Source: Gentiana macrophylla (Eukaryota; Streptophyta; Magnoliopsida; Gentianales; Gentianaceae). Taken from it: DNA of 64,000 nt. A program made the position numbers and the translations under genes. The notes beneath the pieces are model-generated. The model had not been told where the DNA came from. It did no database searches and was given only the letters and a program-made list of their open reading frames with translations. Shown here in pieces: positions 32,357 to 45,602 of the stretch (positions within the stretch are counted from its first letter, which is position 1; each line of letters opens with the position of its first letter). The DNA is taken from positions 40,558,806-40,622,805 of the forward strand of contig CM047810.1 in assembly GCA_026214975.1 (NCBI GenBank). Reading direction: 5' to 3'.

Positions 32357-35300
32357 ATGGATTCAAATAGTACCATTGTAAAAGTACCTATTTTTCTATT
32401 TCAAATTTTGAAGAATGGAAAATGCATTTTGAGACGCATTTAGATGAAATCCATGATGATATGGTCCTTTGTTATAGAAGATGGTCAATCACCATCATAA
32501 AGGCTAATCCAGATCTGCTACAAATCTGATCACACCATTCATAAGAAAGCAAAAACATGAGTGGGCGTCTCGAAGATAAAAGATCAACAATGCGGATAAT
32601 GTTGCTAAGGACACAATAATGAAACTCGATAGCAACATGTTCTTGAAGATTGAGGCTTTAAAGCGCAAAGGAAATCTAGGAAACACTGATAAACTACTGT
32701 GAAGGCACCGTCAGTCAAAGTCAACAAATTATCCATGGCAGTTCAGAAGTTTGAAACTTTTTGGATGAATTCTGGTGAATCAGTTGAAAAGATGGAAGCA
32801 AGATTTCATGAGATTACGAATGAATTACAACCTTTGAGCAGAAAATACACTCGGAGGAAATATGTATGAAGATCTTGAAAGCCTTTCTAGAAACTAGGAA
32901 ATAATGACTCTTGTGCTGCTATTTGCAACAAGGGATCTTACCAATCAAGACATAGTGGAATTATTTCCTAATCTTAAAGCATATGAGTTTGAGCTAAATA
33001 AAAAGGTGAAGAAAAATGTACCAGTAATACCAGCTCTTGTGTCTCCTAAACTCCTAAAATCATCGCTGACCAATTAAACAAAGTCAAATTGATCAACGTC
33101 AAGAACAAATGGAATTGCTGATGGGACATGTCAAAGGTCTGTCTCATTCAACCAGAAAGTATCAAAAGCGAAATAACACTACACGAGATGATGGATACAA
33201 GATACGAGATGATGACAGACGAGATGGTCGTAGAGATGATAGAAGAGACAATAAATATGATCAAAAGAGAGTCGATCATCAGATGAGGAAGAAACCAGAA
33301 GATCTGTTATGCTACAATTGTAACAAACCTAGGCCCTTCAAAGTTGACTGCCAGAGCCATTAGTCAAAAGAAGAAGAGATGAGGACAAACAGGACATATC
33401 AGATGACAAGGGTGGAAACAGAAGAGCTTACAAAGCAAACGACAGTTCGTCACATGAAAGTCTAGCAGAACCCTGATATGATTCTGATGACAATGCTTTC
33501 ATGGACATAAAAGATGAAAATGAGGTAATATCATTATTTTTAGATTCAGCATCCTCGTCTAGTTCATGTTCAAAATCTTTAATTCCAATTTTGAGACTAT
33601 AGACATTCAAGGATTTCTTAGAGATCTTAACAGTGAGTTTGAAGAAATTCAGACTAATTGTGAGCTCATAAAGAAAGAAAATGAGTCTCTCAAGTCTGAA
33701 AATCTGAAATTGAAAACTGAGTTATTCAATCTAAGAAAAGACAAACACAAAATGGAAGATGAATCTGGACCTGAAAATGGCACCTCTAAATGCGGTCCAA
33801 ATTAGAGAGAATTTGAATCAAAGGTCAGAAAAGTCAAGCAAGTCAAGTTTGTCAAATCTACCATTGAAAAACAGAAATATGAACATCCAGTCAATTATGA
33901 ATCCAAGAATGTTAATCATTCAAGGAAACATAACATCAGGGGTAAAGATAGACTCTACCCTTTTGATGATGACTGGAACATCAGCTTTCCTACTAATTAT
34001 AGTAAATTAGATGTAAGGGTGACATTCCTAAAAACATACCAGTCAGAACCCCTAGATTTAATCCTACACACAAAAAGGCTTATGACAGAACCAGACATGT
34101 GTACATGAAGAAATCTAAGACATTCTCTGACCCTGCATTTAAGAATGCTCACATCCAATCATACAAACCAAAAGGTAAATAAATGAACACAAATGGAGAA
34201 AAGTCAACAAAGAAATTTTATGCTATACCATTTGTTTATCGACAACAATGGTGTACACGCTAAGAGTCCAAGCATTTAGATACAGATTAGGCATTACATC
34301 ATCTGGAACTGACAACGTTGGACCCAAATAAATTTGGGTACCTAAGTCTATCTAATCTGTTTTGTAGGACCTCTGGTACATAGACAGTGGATGTTCCAAA
34401 CATATGACGGGTAACAAGCACTTTTTGAAGAATTATCAAGAAAAGGATGGACCAAAAGTTACATTTGGGGGCAATGAAAAACCTGGAATAACCAAAGGCA
34501 TTGGAAGCATTGTCAAGAATTGCTTAGAGATTTGCAATGTGTCATATTTTGAAGGACTAAAGTACAAACTCCTCAGTGCAAGTCAATCATGCAACTAAGG
34601 ATATGAAGTTCTATTCACCAAGAAGAAATTTTGAGTTATAATTGAAGAATCAGGACAAACAATCTTAACTTGAAGAAGAAAGAAGAATATGTACGTACTA
34701 GATTGGTCAACATCAACATCAAAAGTATGTCTACTAGTACAATCTAAACCAGAGATTAGTCGTATGTGGCACAAAAGATTGAGCCATCTTAATTCTAAGA
34801 CGATCAATAGAATTGGCAAGAAATAATCTCGTACATGGTCTTTTAGATGCAGTTTACAAGAAAGATAACATTTGCGACTCTTGTCAAATGGGAATAAATC
34901 AAAGCCTCATTTCATACAGAGCCAACTCCATCAACAAATTGCTACGTATGGACATGTTCGGACCAGTGACACCAATAAGTGTAAGTGGAAAGAAGTACAC
35001 ATTGGTGATAGTAGATGGCTTTTCAAAGTACATTTGGACAGTCTCCCTCAATAAAATGAGAGAAAATTTGAAAAGGCTACATGATCTGCTAAAAATATTT
35101 CAGAAAGAAATAAGTTTGACAATCATCATGATTAGATCTGACAGAGGAACAAAATATCTAAATCAAGTCATCAGAAGCTACTATGAAGAAAATGGAGTAT
35201 TACATAACAAAATATCTAAATCAAGTCATCAGAAGCTACTATGAAGAAAATGGAGTATTACATCAAGTGGCTGCTGCCAGAACTCCACAACACAATGGTG

Positions 35301-35690
35301 TAGTTGAGTGAAGAAATAGAACCTAAAGGAAGCTGCAAGGACAATGACAGCAGAAGCAAACATGTCAAAATGATATTGGGAAGAAGCAACCAACACTGCA
35401 TGTAATACTCAAAACCGGTCAATTATCAACAAAGTCAGGGGAAAAACTCCTTACGAGTTATGGAATGGGAGAAAACCCAATATCTCCTACTTTCATATAT
35501 TTGGAAGTAAATGTTTTGTCCACAACAATGGAAAGGATCAATTGTATACATGTGATGCAAAGGCCGATGAAGGAATCTTCTTGGGATATTCGAGGCGTGA
35601 GTAAGACCTTGAAAATACTAAACAAGAGAACTTTGTCAATAGAAGAATCGGTTCATGTTGTCTTTGATGAACCCACTTTCAAATCTTGAA
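32357..35690 (+). pseudogene. Sirevirus-like gag-PR-INT, decayed
   Basis: Gag starts near MDSNSTIVKVP (32357). Its UBN2-type segment AVQKFETFWMNSGESVEKM lies at about 32740. A zinc knuckle at 33310-33350 reads CYNCNKPRPFKVDC, where the usual GHF is RPF, so the zinc-binding His is lost. A coiled coil (ENESLKSENLKLKTEL) follows at 33600-33760. The protease reads WYIDSGCSKHMTG at about 34375. The integrase has DMFGPV, SDRGTKY and GVVE, with the next codon (expected Arg) a TGA at about 35310. A 58-bp tandem duplication at 35148-35263 breaks the frame. It ends HVVFDEPT, just before where RT would begin. Confidence 0.85.
35148..35263 (+). repeat. 58-bp tandem duplication in integrase
   Basis: Two copies of AACAAAATATCTAAATCAAG...GTATTACAT are offset by 58 bp, so the duplication shifts the reading frame. 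Confidence 0.9.
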
Positions 35691-35699
35691 ACATTTAGG

Positions 35700-36077
35700 G
35701 AAGAAGAAGTTTAGGCGACAATGGAACCAATCTATGTGAATATTGGCGAGGCGACTCAACTCATGAAGCGGACGATTTTCATCCTATAATTGAGCAATGC
35801 ACAACTCAGGAAGAGACTCGGGCGACACCAATAATGAGAACCCACATTTAAGTATCAAGCCAATTAAAGTTAGTGAGGTCTCATCAACCATAATCACTAT
35901 CATGGTTTCTCTATCACGATTTAATACTAAGGGCGTTATCATATATAAAATATCATAATTGATTCGTTAAGCGAATAAATATATGATAATGAAAGCCATT
36001 TATCATATGTACAAACATACGAGAAAGAGTAGAAATGATCCGACCGGTCGAGATCCGGTCAAACCCGATTGGGTGTA
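35700..36077 (-). repeat. Inverted fragment of the 28191-type LTR
   Basis: On the minus strand it starts TGTCCTACACCCAATCGGG and continues TTATGATATTTTATATATGATAACG and TGATAGAGAAACCATGATAG. These match the start of 28191-30050. It is broken on the left near the Sirevirus-like element end. Confidence 0.65.
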
Positions 36078-36089
36078 GGACACTTTATT

Positions 36090-37980
36090 TCAATAATTCA
36101 CATGTTCTGGTCTTCCAATAAGCTTAACTTCCTTAGCCATAGCCTTACGCCAACCGTCTTGTTTCATAGCCTCCTTAAAAGTTTTAGGAGGAGTCCATGT
36201 AGTAATAGATGCGAGATACTTGCGGTGCTTGTCAGTAAATAAATCGTAATTAACAAAATACGTAAGAGGATAAAAGTACTGAGGATAATATTGAAGCGAG
36301 TCAACAAGATGTTGGACTTTTATTTCCCACAATAGTATGAGTAACAAAATCCACAGGCGAGAGTTAGGGATCTTTTGTCGTCATCCTCTACCCAATTCCT
36401 CCACTACAGGGGTATCTTGAACATGTTCAGGGTTGTTATGAGGTGGAAGGGGAGCGGGTTCATCAGGCGTAACATTTTTATATGGGTGAATCCCCCTCAA
36501 ATGGTATGGCTTGATGCTTGGTAGGTTTTCCGGTTTAGAGGAAGATGTAGGAAAAACAGCATCTTCATACACATCATTGGCTACATTTGGGTTGTGTTGG
36601 TCAGGTCGAGTCAAATGGGGTTTAGGAAAAGGAAAAACATGTTCATAAAATTTTACATCTCGAGACACAAAAATCTTCTCCGTATCAAGATCATTCCAAC
36701 CTTTCATACCGAAAGGATATCCAATCAACACACACTTACGACTGCGACTATCAAATTTATTTTTGGAAGGGCGATGATCATATGCATAACACAAGCAACC
36801 CAGAACACGAAGCATAGAATAATTAGGTGGCTTTTCAAACAAACATTCGTGAGGGGTTTTGTAATGGAGAATTCTAGATGGAGTTCGGTTAATTAGATGT
36901 GACACTGCCAACACACATTCCCCCCAAAACCGAAGGGGTGGGTGACCCTCGAAACAAATTGCCCGGGCAACATTCAAGTTATGTCTATGTTTACGTTCTA
37001 CCGACCATTCTCACGAGAAGGTTCCCACAAGGCGTTTCAAAACTTATCCCATGATTAAGACACCTAAATTCGGTTCCATTATCACTATGCACCCGCTTAA
37101 TAGTCGCATCAAATTGGCGTGAAGCTAATGCCACAAAGTCCAAGAACATAGTTTCAACCTCGGTTTTATTCAACAACAGTAAATCCAAACAGCCCAAGAA
37201 AAGTCATCAACAATTGTCAAGAGATAAGTGGCCTCACATGTCGAGAAGTCTTGTAGGGACCCCACAAATCACAATGAATCGAGTTCACAAAAGCGATTTT
37301 GCACGACTTTCACTCACTGAGAAAATTATTCATGTATTTGTTTTGCTCTAAAACAAACATTACAACCATCATTATTTAAATTCTTAGAAATAATAGTATT
37401 TGGAATATGTCTAAGAACCTTTTCTGACGGGTGCCTCATACGTCGGTGCCACAACTCCATAGACTATTTTCCATCAATAGTCAATGCCCGTGCTTCCGGT
37501 ACTCCACAGAAAAAGAAAAGTCCATCTCTACGTTTATCCAGTCCAATCAACGTCCTCGTCACTCGGTCATGCATAACACATAATAAAGAAGATAGTTGAA
37601 TATGACAATCATATTCATCTAAAATTTGAGTGACAAAAATCAAATTACAACTCAAATTCGGGACATATAACACATTTCCCAATTTTCAATTTCTAGTAAT
37701 ATCACAGTGCCACTTATCACGAAGCATGTGAGGTAGTGCCATCACAGTAGGCCAATCGGGCATTTATCAATTTCTCAAACATCTATCAAAAATTTAAGCA
37801 CCCGATTCGGGATGCATCGCTCTGTATCGATAATTCCACGATAGCGGCGAGGTGATATTCGATCTTTCGTTTTATGTAATTTGAACAAATCAATGATATC
37901 ATGCTATGCCATTGTGGTGGGGTGACATTGGAAAGCCCTTCTTGCTCAAAAGTATCGATCTTTTCGTTCACAACAAACAT
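36090..37980 (-). pseudogene. Copia gag/pre-integrase/integrase/RT-start fragment
   Basis: In minus-strand order: a gag start (MFVVNEKIDTFEQEG, 37980) that is quickly lost; a pre-integrase stretch with VLYVPNLSCNLIFV and GLFFF (37464-37682); integrase with VHSDNGTEF, NVARAICFEGHPPLRFWGE and LGCLCYAYDHRPSKNKFDSRS (36381-37197); ISRDVKF-type tail; then the RT start KTFKEAMKQDGWRKAMAKEV (about 36170). It is cut off at about 36083 where the inverted LTR begins. Protease and most of gag are deleted. Confidence 0.85.
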
Positions 37981-38414
37981 CTTTTCTCCAATATAAAAAC
38001 CCTAGAGGTCGATTTCACAAAAAACAACACCAAAACGCAGCAGTTTTGTCGCAGGTTTATTCAGAGAGATTGAACCATTCAAAAATAATTTCCATTGTTC
38101 AGATAGTAGAACTTAAAGAGACGAGCAGACCTCAAAATTTCGTCACGATCGAAATCCGTTTCTATATCTGATCGTCGCCGGAAAATTTCTGATGTAACAA
38201 TACACAGCAGTTCGGTCGCGGTCAATTTCAGATAAATTGAACCGTTCAAACGAAAATTCCACCGTTCAGATTGTAGAAGAAACAATTACGAACAGACCCA
38301 CCCAATTTTGTAACGATCGTTGTCAGTTTCAATGTCCGATCGTCGCCGGAAAGTGTCTACTAGAACTGTTTTAAAGCAGCGACTTTTTTTTTCTTCAGAA
38401 AACTAGGACCGTTC

Positions 38415-38551
38415 GCTCTGATACCATGTCAAGAATTGTGAAAAATATTTTGCTTTTCATTTCATTAATCAAATGAATTTATAATACAAGTTAGGACTTC
38501 CCTTCTATCTATAATTTCCAAATTACCCCCTATAAAATAATTACAATACAT

Positions 38552-38552
<1 letters not shown>
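38415..38552 (-). repeat. Primer-binding site and 5' LTR remnant of copia fragment
   Basis: The reverse complement of 38415-38426 is TGGTATCAGAGC, the initiator-Met tRNA primer site. From 38427 rightwards is an LTR ending (minus strand) TTCTTGACA. It contains TATAAATTCATT. Its far end is blurred by the adjacent TA microsatellite. Confidence 0.65.

Positions 38553-38591
<39 letters not shown>
38551..38591. repeat. (TA)n microsatellite
   Basis: About 20 TA units at the edge of the LTR remnant. Confidence 0.95.
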
Positions 38592-38594
<3 letters not shown>

Positions 38595-38761
38595 GTAATA
38601 CAACAACACCTTATGCAATATAATAAAGCTTAACAGATAATGATACATGTACCTAAAAAATTTACATAAAATTTCCATCCTCATCATCTCACTGTTCAAT
38701 TTTTTGGCAAAAATTATATTAACATAAAAACACTCACATGTGAGAAGATAATGTTGCGATT

Positions 38762-39011
38762 TATTAGAGGATAATGTCAAGAAACAATGATGAATGTCAA
38801 ACAAACAGATAAAGATATTATAGATAGGAATCATATTTAAAATAAATCACTTCAAGTGATAAATGATAAGAGTTTATCTTTAGTTTATTTATTTTAAATT
38901 ATTTATTATCTTATTTATCTTTTATATAAAGGAGACACGTTGTATCATTTTGATTTACATCAATACAACATTTTTTAAGAGCCTTTCGTTGTGATGTTCT
39001 GTTTTTCTTTA
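38762..39011 (+). repeat. TRIM LTR copy 1
   Basis: 250 bp, with a TATATAAAGGAGACAC promoter box at about 38930. Followed by primer-binding site TGGTATCGGAGCC (39012-39024). Confidence 0.88.
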
Positions 39012-39476
39012 TGGTATCGGAGCCAAGGGCCGGGGTTCGAGGGCCTTAATATTGATGAACCCTCGCCTTGATCCATTTCATTGTTAAACAATTCTTTTCG
39101 TCCACTCCTTCCGTAGCCAAAAAAGCGCATTAAACATGGATTCAATAAACTCCTTTCTTCATCTTGCATTCAAACATTAGTTCAAAAAAAAAAAAAAAAA
39201 AAAAAAAAACACGTCGGTTTTTTCAAATAAACATGGATTCGTTTCCATGATTACCACTTTTCGGTTTTTAATACTTTATCTTTATCTTTTCATTAAATAA
39301 ATAACTACTAGTCTTAGCTATAAAATCTATTATTTCTTTTGGCATCCATTCTATGTCTCTATTTTTCAGGTGTGATAAAACAAGATTTGAATCCCTTGCA
39401 GCTATCAAAATTGGAGGCCGAATCATATCCATTCAACCAAAATCAACCACTTAGAGTCAAAGCTATAGGACTATGG

Positions 39477-39740
39477 GCTCCGGAAGAACAACCAGAGTGG
39501 AGATGCCCTCCAACAAAATATCACAACTGTAGACTCCGGAAGAACAGCCGTAGTGGAGATGCCCTCCAACAAAATATCACAGCTATGGACTCCGGAAGAA
39601 CAGCCGGAGTGGAGATGCCTTCCAACAGAATATTGCAACTATAGACTTCGGAAGAACGGCCGGGGTGGAGATGCCCTCCAAAAATATCGCAACTATGGAA
39701 TCCGGAAGAACTGCCGGGGTGGATATGCCCTCCAAATACC
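39477..39740 (+). repeat. 56-bp tandem repeat, five units, in TRIM body 1
   Basis: The unit is CTCCGGAAGAACAGCCGGAG, TGGAGATGCCCTCCAA, then AATATCGCAACTAT. The overlapping Arg- and Gly-rich ORFs on both strands are translations of it. Confidence 0.9.
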
Positions 39741-39799
39741 ACCAAATTATTATCACCAAACAAACTCGCCCTCCAAGCCCGACCTCGTTTGAGGGAGGG

Positions 39800-40038
39800 T
39801 ATTAGAAGATAGTATCAAGAAACAATGATGAATATCAAACAAACAGATAAAGATGTTATAGATAGGAATCATACTTAAAATAAATCACTTCAAGTGATAA
39901 ATGATAAGAGTTTATCTTTAGTTTATTTATTTTAAATTTATTTATTATCTTATTTATCTCCTATATAAAGGAGACACATTGTATCATTTTGATTTACATC
40001 AATACAACATTTTTTTAAGAGCCTTTCGTTTTTCTTTA
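39800..40038 (+). repeat. TRIM LTR copy 2
   Basis: Preceded by polypurine tract GAGGGAGGG (39791-39799) and followed by primer-binding site TGGTATTAGAGCC. It therefore serves as both the 3' LTR of body 1 and the 5' LTR of body 2. Confidence 0.88.
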
Positions 40039-40475
40039 TGGTATTAGAGCCAAGGACGGGGGTTCGAGTGTCTTAAATTGATGAACCCTCGCCCGATCCA
40101 TTTTCCGCTGTTAAACAATTCTTTCGTCCACTCCTTCCGGAGCCAAAAAAAACGCATTAAACATGGATTCAATAAAGTCCTTTCTTCATCGTGTATTCAA
40201 ACATTAGTCCCCAAAAAAATAAGGAAAAAAAACGTCTAGATTTTTTTTCTCAAATAAACATGGATTCATTTCCATGATTACCACTTTTCGTCTTGTTTTT
40301 AAATACTTTATCTTTTTTTTTCATTAAAATCTATTATTTCTTTTGGCATCCATTCTATGTCTCTATTTTTCAGGTATGATAAAACAAGTTTTGAATCCCT
40401 TGCATCTATCAAAATTGGAGGCCGAATCATATCCATTCAACCAAAATCAACCACTTAGAGTCAAAGCTACATGAC

Positions 40476-40745
40476 TATGGACTCCGGAAGAACAACCGGA
40501 GTGGAGATGCCCTCCAACAAAATATCACAGCTATGGACTCCGGAAGAACAGCCGGAGTGGAGATGCCACCAACAAAATATCGCAACTATAGACTTCGGAA
40601 GAACAGCCGGAGTGGAGATGCCCTCCACCAAAATATCGCAACTATAGACTTCGGAAGAACCTCCGGGGTGGAGATGCCCTCCAAAAATATCGCAACTATG
40701 GACTCCGAAAGAACCGCTGGGGTGGAGATGCCCTCCAAATACCAC
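40476..40745 (+). repeat. 56-bp tandem repeat, five units, in TRIM body 2
   Basis: Same unit, number and order of variants as in body 1. This supports duplication of the whole body rather than independent expansion. Confidence 0.88.
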
Positions 40746-40803
40746 TAAATTATTATCACCAAACAAACTCAGCCTCCAAACCCGACCTCGTTTGAGGGAG
40801 GGT

Positions 40804-41367
40804 TGTTAAAACACATATGAGAAACTAGCAATTTAAGAAAGACTAAAACAAGAAGAAATGCAAACATAAAGTATGACAGAAATTGATAAAACACAGTGAT
40901 TTAACGTGGTTTCCTGCGTTGTGCCGACTACTCCACGGATAGAAAATGAGATATTTTACTATGCACAAAGTTACAAGAATTTTCACACACATTGAATTGG
41001 TTACAACATTGGTATTTATAGGCACAATTCCCTAACCCTAACCGCCATAAGATCTTTGTCGGAATTGTCATAAAAACCCCAGATGTGGACCCCAGCTCCA
41101 ACTGTTATCCACCAGATGAAACTCAGCTCAAAACTGACTTTACCATACTTGTAACCAACTGCTCACATGCGGAACTCAGATGCACTCAGCAATACTTTCG
41201 GTGACAAAACTAAAGATGACTTGAAGCAACTCGACTTGCATTTCACCACACAATGACTTTCCACAGGCGAATACTCTTACTAAGCTGACCATCATTCTCA
41301 GCTTTGTTTCACAGATTAGTTCCACCAGTTTATAACTCAGTTTAGAGATCAAGTCACTTAACTGACA
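40804..41367 (-). repeat. 3' LTR of the copia element
   Basis: Closely matches 45603-46169, sharing ACGTGGTTTCC-GCGTTGTGCCGACTA and other blocks. Confidence 0.9.
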
Positions 41368-41599
41368 AATCTCTACCGTGACTTGAACTCTCATTCACAG
41401 TCAACCAGATTGCATAATCAGACGTACTTGTACCAGAGGCATTTGTCAATCCCAGGATGTACTTGTACCAGACTTCTCCACAGAATCCACTCAGTTGATC
41501 TTCCTCACTTGAGTATCGGTTTCAGTTTATAAGCTTTGAATATTCAAGCAAGTCAGACACAAGCTGAAACTTGCTCTCTTTGAAGCTAGTTTAGTGAAT

Positions 41600-44500
41600 A
41601 TATCGGCGGGATTATCCTGGTAGTTTGATCTTCTTCACTACAACCCTCTTCTCATTTCTCAGAAAATGATAACTCGCATCAAAATGCTTGGTTCTCTCAT
41701 GATGAACCTGATCCTTAGCTAGACAAATTGCACTCAAACTGTCATAATAAATCTCAGCTTGATCTTGATGTAACCCAAATCAGCGACTAGTCCTTCAACA
41801 GTTGCTTCCTTGATTTGCTTGGTAAGATCCATATACTCAGCTTCACTAGTTGATAAAGCCAATGTTTCCTGAAGAGTTACTTTCCAGGTGACAACTGAAT
41901 TCCCCAATGTGAAAACATAACCAGTCATTGATTTTCTATTGTCCACATCACCTGCATAATCAACATCACAGTATCTTGTGGCTAAACTCTGAGTATCACC
42001 TCCATAAATGAGACCAACATCAGCTACACCTCTAAGGTACCTGAACATTCTTTTCTAGCTTTTGGTGTTCCTTTCAAGGTTGAGCCATAAACCTCTTGAC
42101 AACTTGACTACAGGCCAAATTAGGCCTAGTGCACACCATGGCATACATCGGTATCATTGCACTAGCATAAGGAACTCTTGACATGTACTCCTTCTCTTCT
42201 GGCATGTTGTGAAGCAAAAAAGCGAGATGAACATTCGATGCCATAGGGGTATCTATTGGCTTAGCGATGAGACATGCCAAACTTTGACAAAATCTTACGT
42301 ATATAGCCTCTTTGAGGTAAAAATAGTTTCTTACGTCTTACATCCCTCAGGATCTCCATCCATGCAAGATTTTCTTGTTTGCACCCAAATCCTTCATTTC
42401 AAACTCGGCCCGAGAAGGTCTTTGAGATCTTGAACATCGGACTTCTTTCTTGCGACTATCGACATGTATCCACATATAACACAAGATAGATGTATGATCC
42501 ATCTTCCAATTATTTATTGTAAACACGACAACCATAAGGACCTACTGATGATAACCCGGTGGATCATGTAACTGTCAAACCTTTTATACCACTTTCTAGG
42601 AGTTTGCTTCAGTCCATACAAAGACTTTTTCAACTTGCACACAAAATCTTCCTTACCAAGAACTTGGAAACTCTCTGGCTGAGTCATGTATATCTCTTTG
42701 TCTACCTCACCATGTAGAAAAGTTGTCTTCACATCTAACTGCTCAAGTTCTAAGTCATGTTGTGCCACCATTGCTAGTAACACTCTGATTGAAGTATCTC
42801 TGGCTACTGGTGAGAATATCTCATCAAAGTCTACCCATTCTTACTGACTGAACCCTTTTGCAACCAAACGTGCCTTATACTTAACTCCTTCTGCCTCAGT
42901 TATTCCTTCATTCTTCTTGAAGATCCATTTGCAAGTAACAACTCTCCTATCAGCTTGATGTTTAACTAGATCCCAAGTCTAATTCTTCAGTAATGACTCT
43001 ATTTCATCTCCCATGGAAGCAAGCCATTGAGATGCTTCAGAATATGTCATTGCTTCCTTGTAAGTAGAAGGTTCACAACCATCCACTTCTTCTGCAACTG
43101 AAGTGCGTATCCAGCCAAATCATCAAAACCATACCTCTTGGGAGGTACCCCGACGTGGATCCTCACAGCTCTGCTTTGGCAATTATACTTTCTTTGACCC
43201 GTGTTCTCGGTTGGCCTTAACTTACATTTTCTCGGTGGTGGCTTGGGCGTAGTTACGGTTCGACAACCGGATCATATAAGCCCGACTTGGATCGGTGAGT
43301 GTTGCATCTTAGTGACTTCTGAAGCTCCACCTTACTATAAGTTTTCGATTTGATCTGGTTTCAATTTGATTAGTCCTCATCGATGAAGCGAGGATAGAAT
43401 TTTCATCAAAAACTGCATCTCTGCTGAGAATAACTCTGTTTTCTGCTGATGACCAAATTCTATAACCCTTAAATCCATCACCATACCCCACAAACACTCA
43501 TTTCTTGGCTCTTGGTTCCAGCTTCCCTTCACTCACATGAAAGTAAATTGTGCTTCCAAAAACCCTTAGAATTGAATAGTCAGCAGGCTTGCCTGACCAC
43601 ATCTCAACTGGTGTTTTAAGACTGATCCCTGTGTGAGGACTATTTTTGATTAAATAGCAAGCTGTACTTACAGCCTCTGCCCAAAATCTCCTTGACAAAC
43701 CAGCATTAGAGAGCATACATATTGATCTCTCCAGAAGAGTTTGATTCAGCCTTTTAGCTACCTCATTTTGCTGAGGAGTATTCCTGACTGTATGATGTCT
43801 GGCAATACCCTTATTTCTGCAAAACTCATCAAACTCAGTCCAGCAGAATTCCAGACCATTATCTATATGAAGCCTCTTGATCTTCGTCTCCAACTGATTT
43901 TTAATTAGAGCCTTTCATTGCCTGAAGTTCTTGAATGCCTCACTTTTGTGTTTCATCATCACCACCCAAGTCATCCTTGAATAATCAACTATGAATGTCA
44001 AAAAATATTTGTGACCACCCAATGACTCCACATTTGATGGTCCTCAAGAATCAGAATGAATGTAATCAAGTGATGACTTTGTGTTGTGTCCCCCTTTTAA
44101 GAACTTTCCTCTATGAAGCTTCTCAAACACACAGTGCTCACAAAAATCTAGATGCTTGCCTTACACTCTCCAAGAAGATCTTTTTTAGAAAGAACCTGCA
44201 TCCCATTTTCACCCATGTGACCTAGTCTCATGTGCCACAGTTTTGTAAGTTGTGACTAATGAATCTCAGCTGATGCCACAGCAGCAGAACCAGCAACAGC
44301 TGACACTTGTAGTATATACAATGTCCCTTTCTTGACTCCCTTGAGAACCAAAACTGAGTTTTTATAGACACTCAGCACTCCACCTTCACCCTTGAAACTG
44401 AATCCCTTGCTATCTAAAGAACTGAGAGATACCAAGTTCTTGGCATCTATGGAACATGTCTAACTTCACTCAGAATACAAAATCTTCCATCCTCTGTCCT

Positions 44501-45476
44501 CAATTGAACTGAGCCAATCCCAACTACCTTGCAGACCTTGCTGTTTGCCATAGATATATGACCACAATCTATCTGCGATAACATGAGAACCCTCTGCAGT
44601 GAGGACAAATATGAAAGGATGTCCCGAGTCCATAATCACATATAAGTTTGATGTCTTTGACTCTCCTACCACTAGAACCATATCCTCATCTAAGTCATGC
44701 TCATACCTTACAATGGTGTGCTAGAAGCCCATTCTCTCTGTTGTTTCTTCCTCTTTGGACAATTGGACTTCCAATGTCCCTGCTTCTTATAGTAATTGCA
44801 AGCATCTGTGGATTTAGGGCCTTTGGACCTTGTCTTCTTGGAGTTTTTCTTCCAAGATTGCCTATGCTCTTTTCCCTCACTCTCACGACTACTAGTCCAA
44901 TAGCTTTGATTATGCCTTGACTTCCTTATGTCTCGGCTCCACTGGCATGTAAAGTGACCTCACATCCTACTAAGCAACTATATCCTTCCCGATTATGAAG
45001 GATTGCACAAAGTTCTCATAAGAAGCTAGTAGTGATACCAACAAAATTAGAAATTTGTGTCTTCATCCTTAATCTTCACATCAATATTCCTAAGATCAAT
45101 TAATATTATGTTCAAGCGATCAAGATGATCTCTCGGTGAGCCCACCGTGCATCCTCTCAATTTGAATAGCCCTGCAGCAATGACAACTTGTTGGTCAATG
45201 ACTTAGTCATATCTGAGGCTTTCAAGCATTGACCATAACTTAGCGGCGGTGTCTTCCTCGGCAATACGTGATAACATCATCGAGACAAGCACAACATGAT
45301 GATTGAATGTGCTTTCTCCTCTCAGGTGGCATAATCTATTTGAAATTTGGTATCCGCTTTATCGAGATAAAGAAGTCGAATCCTTGTTGCTTTAACAAGG
45401 CCCGCATATTGATTTGCCTGGCAAAGCTATTGTTCCTCCCTGTAAATTTATCAATCTTTACGTTCATTGCTGACAT
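41600..45476 (-). pseudogene. Copia gag-PR-INT-RT-RH, decayed
   Basis: In minus-strand order: gag start MSAMNVKIDKFTGRNNSF (45476) with MRALLKQQGFDFF; a knuckle CNYYKKQGHWKSNC (about 44770-44810), where the second Cys is Tyr; protease YVIMDSGHPF (about 44630); integrase with HIDNGLEF, CRNKGIARHHTVRNTPQQN and CMLSNAGLSRRFWAEA (43498-43893), then FVGYGDGFKGYRIW; RT with LEQLDVKTTFLHGEVDKEIY and LYGLKQTPRKW (42514-42783); RNase H with YCDVDYAGDVDNRKSMTGYV and TSEAEYM (41734-42048). The YVDD loop is scrambled. Multiple stops and frameshifts make it non-functional. Confidence 0.9.
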
Positions 45477-45602
45477 CCTTCTTATTAAAGAACATACCTT
45501 TGATCACAAAATCCTAGCACCGGTCACCGGTCTATGTTTAGATCAAATCCGTTCAACCTGCAAATCTCTCTAAATCTTGAACCCGACGCTCTGATACCAG
45601 TT

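Larger units (their letters stand above)
30831..35690 (+). mobile_element. 3'-truncated Sirevirus-like copia element
   Basis: The 5' LTR is 30831-32249 (TGATACC...CCAACA). It is followed by a primer-binding site GTGGTATCGAGGC (32251-32263) and a decayed gag-protease-integrase. RT, RNase H and the 3' LTR are missing: the element stops after the integrase at about 35690, where an inverted LTR fragment begins. The long LTR and a gag with a Lys/Glu-rich coiled coil fit the Sirevirus (Maximus/SIRE) lineage. Confidence 0.8.

Noticed and set aside
30310..38427. Single copia element split in RT by the Sirevirus-like insertion (30502-30705 plus 36090-38427)
   Set aside because: The 3' LTR at 30310-30502 and the LTR next to the primer site at 38427 do not resemble each other, so they are probably two different elements.
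39012..39045. GGTTCGAGGG after the TRIM LTR, like a tRNA B-box
   Set aside because: It adjoins the primer-binding site TGGTATCGGAGCC, repeats after LTR2 and has no A-box. It is TRIM leader sequence.
39339..40766. Arg- and Gly-rich ORFs on both strands in the TRIM bodies
   Set aside because: They are products of the 56-bp tandem repeat. No start or domain is conserved between bodies beyond the repeat.
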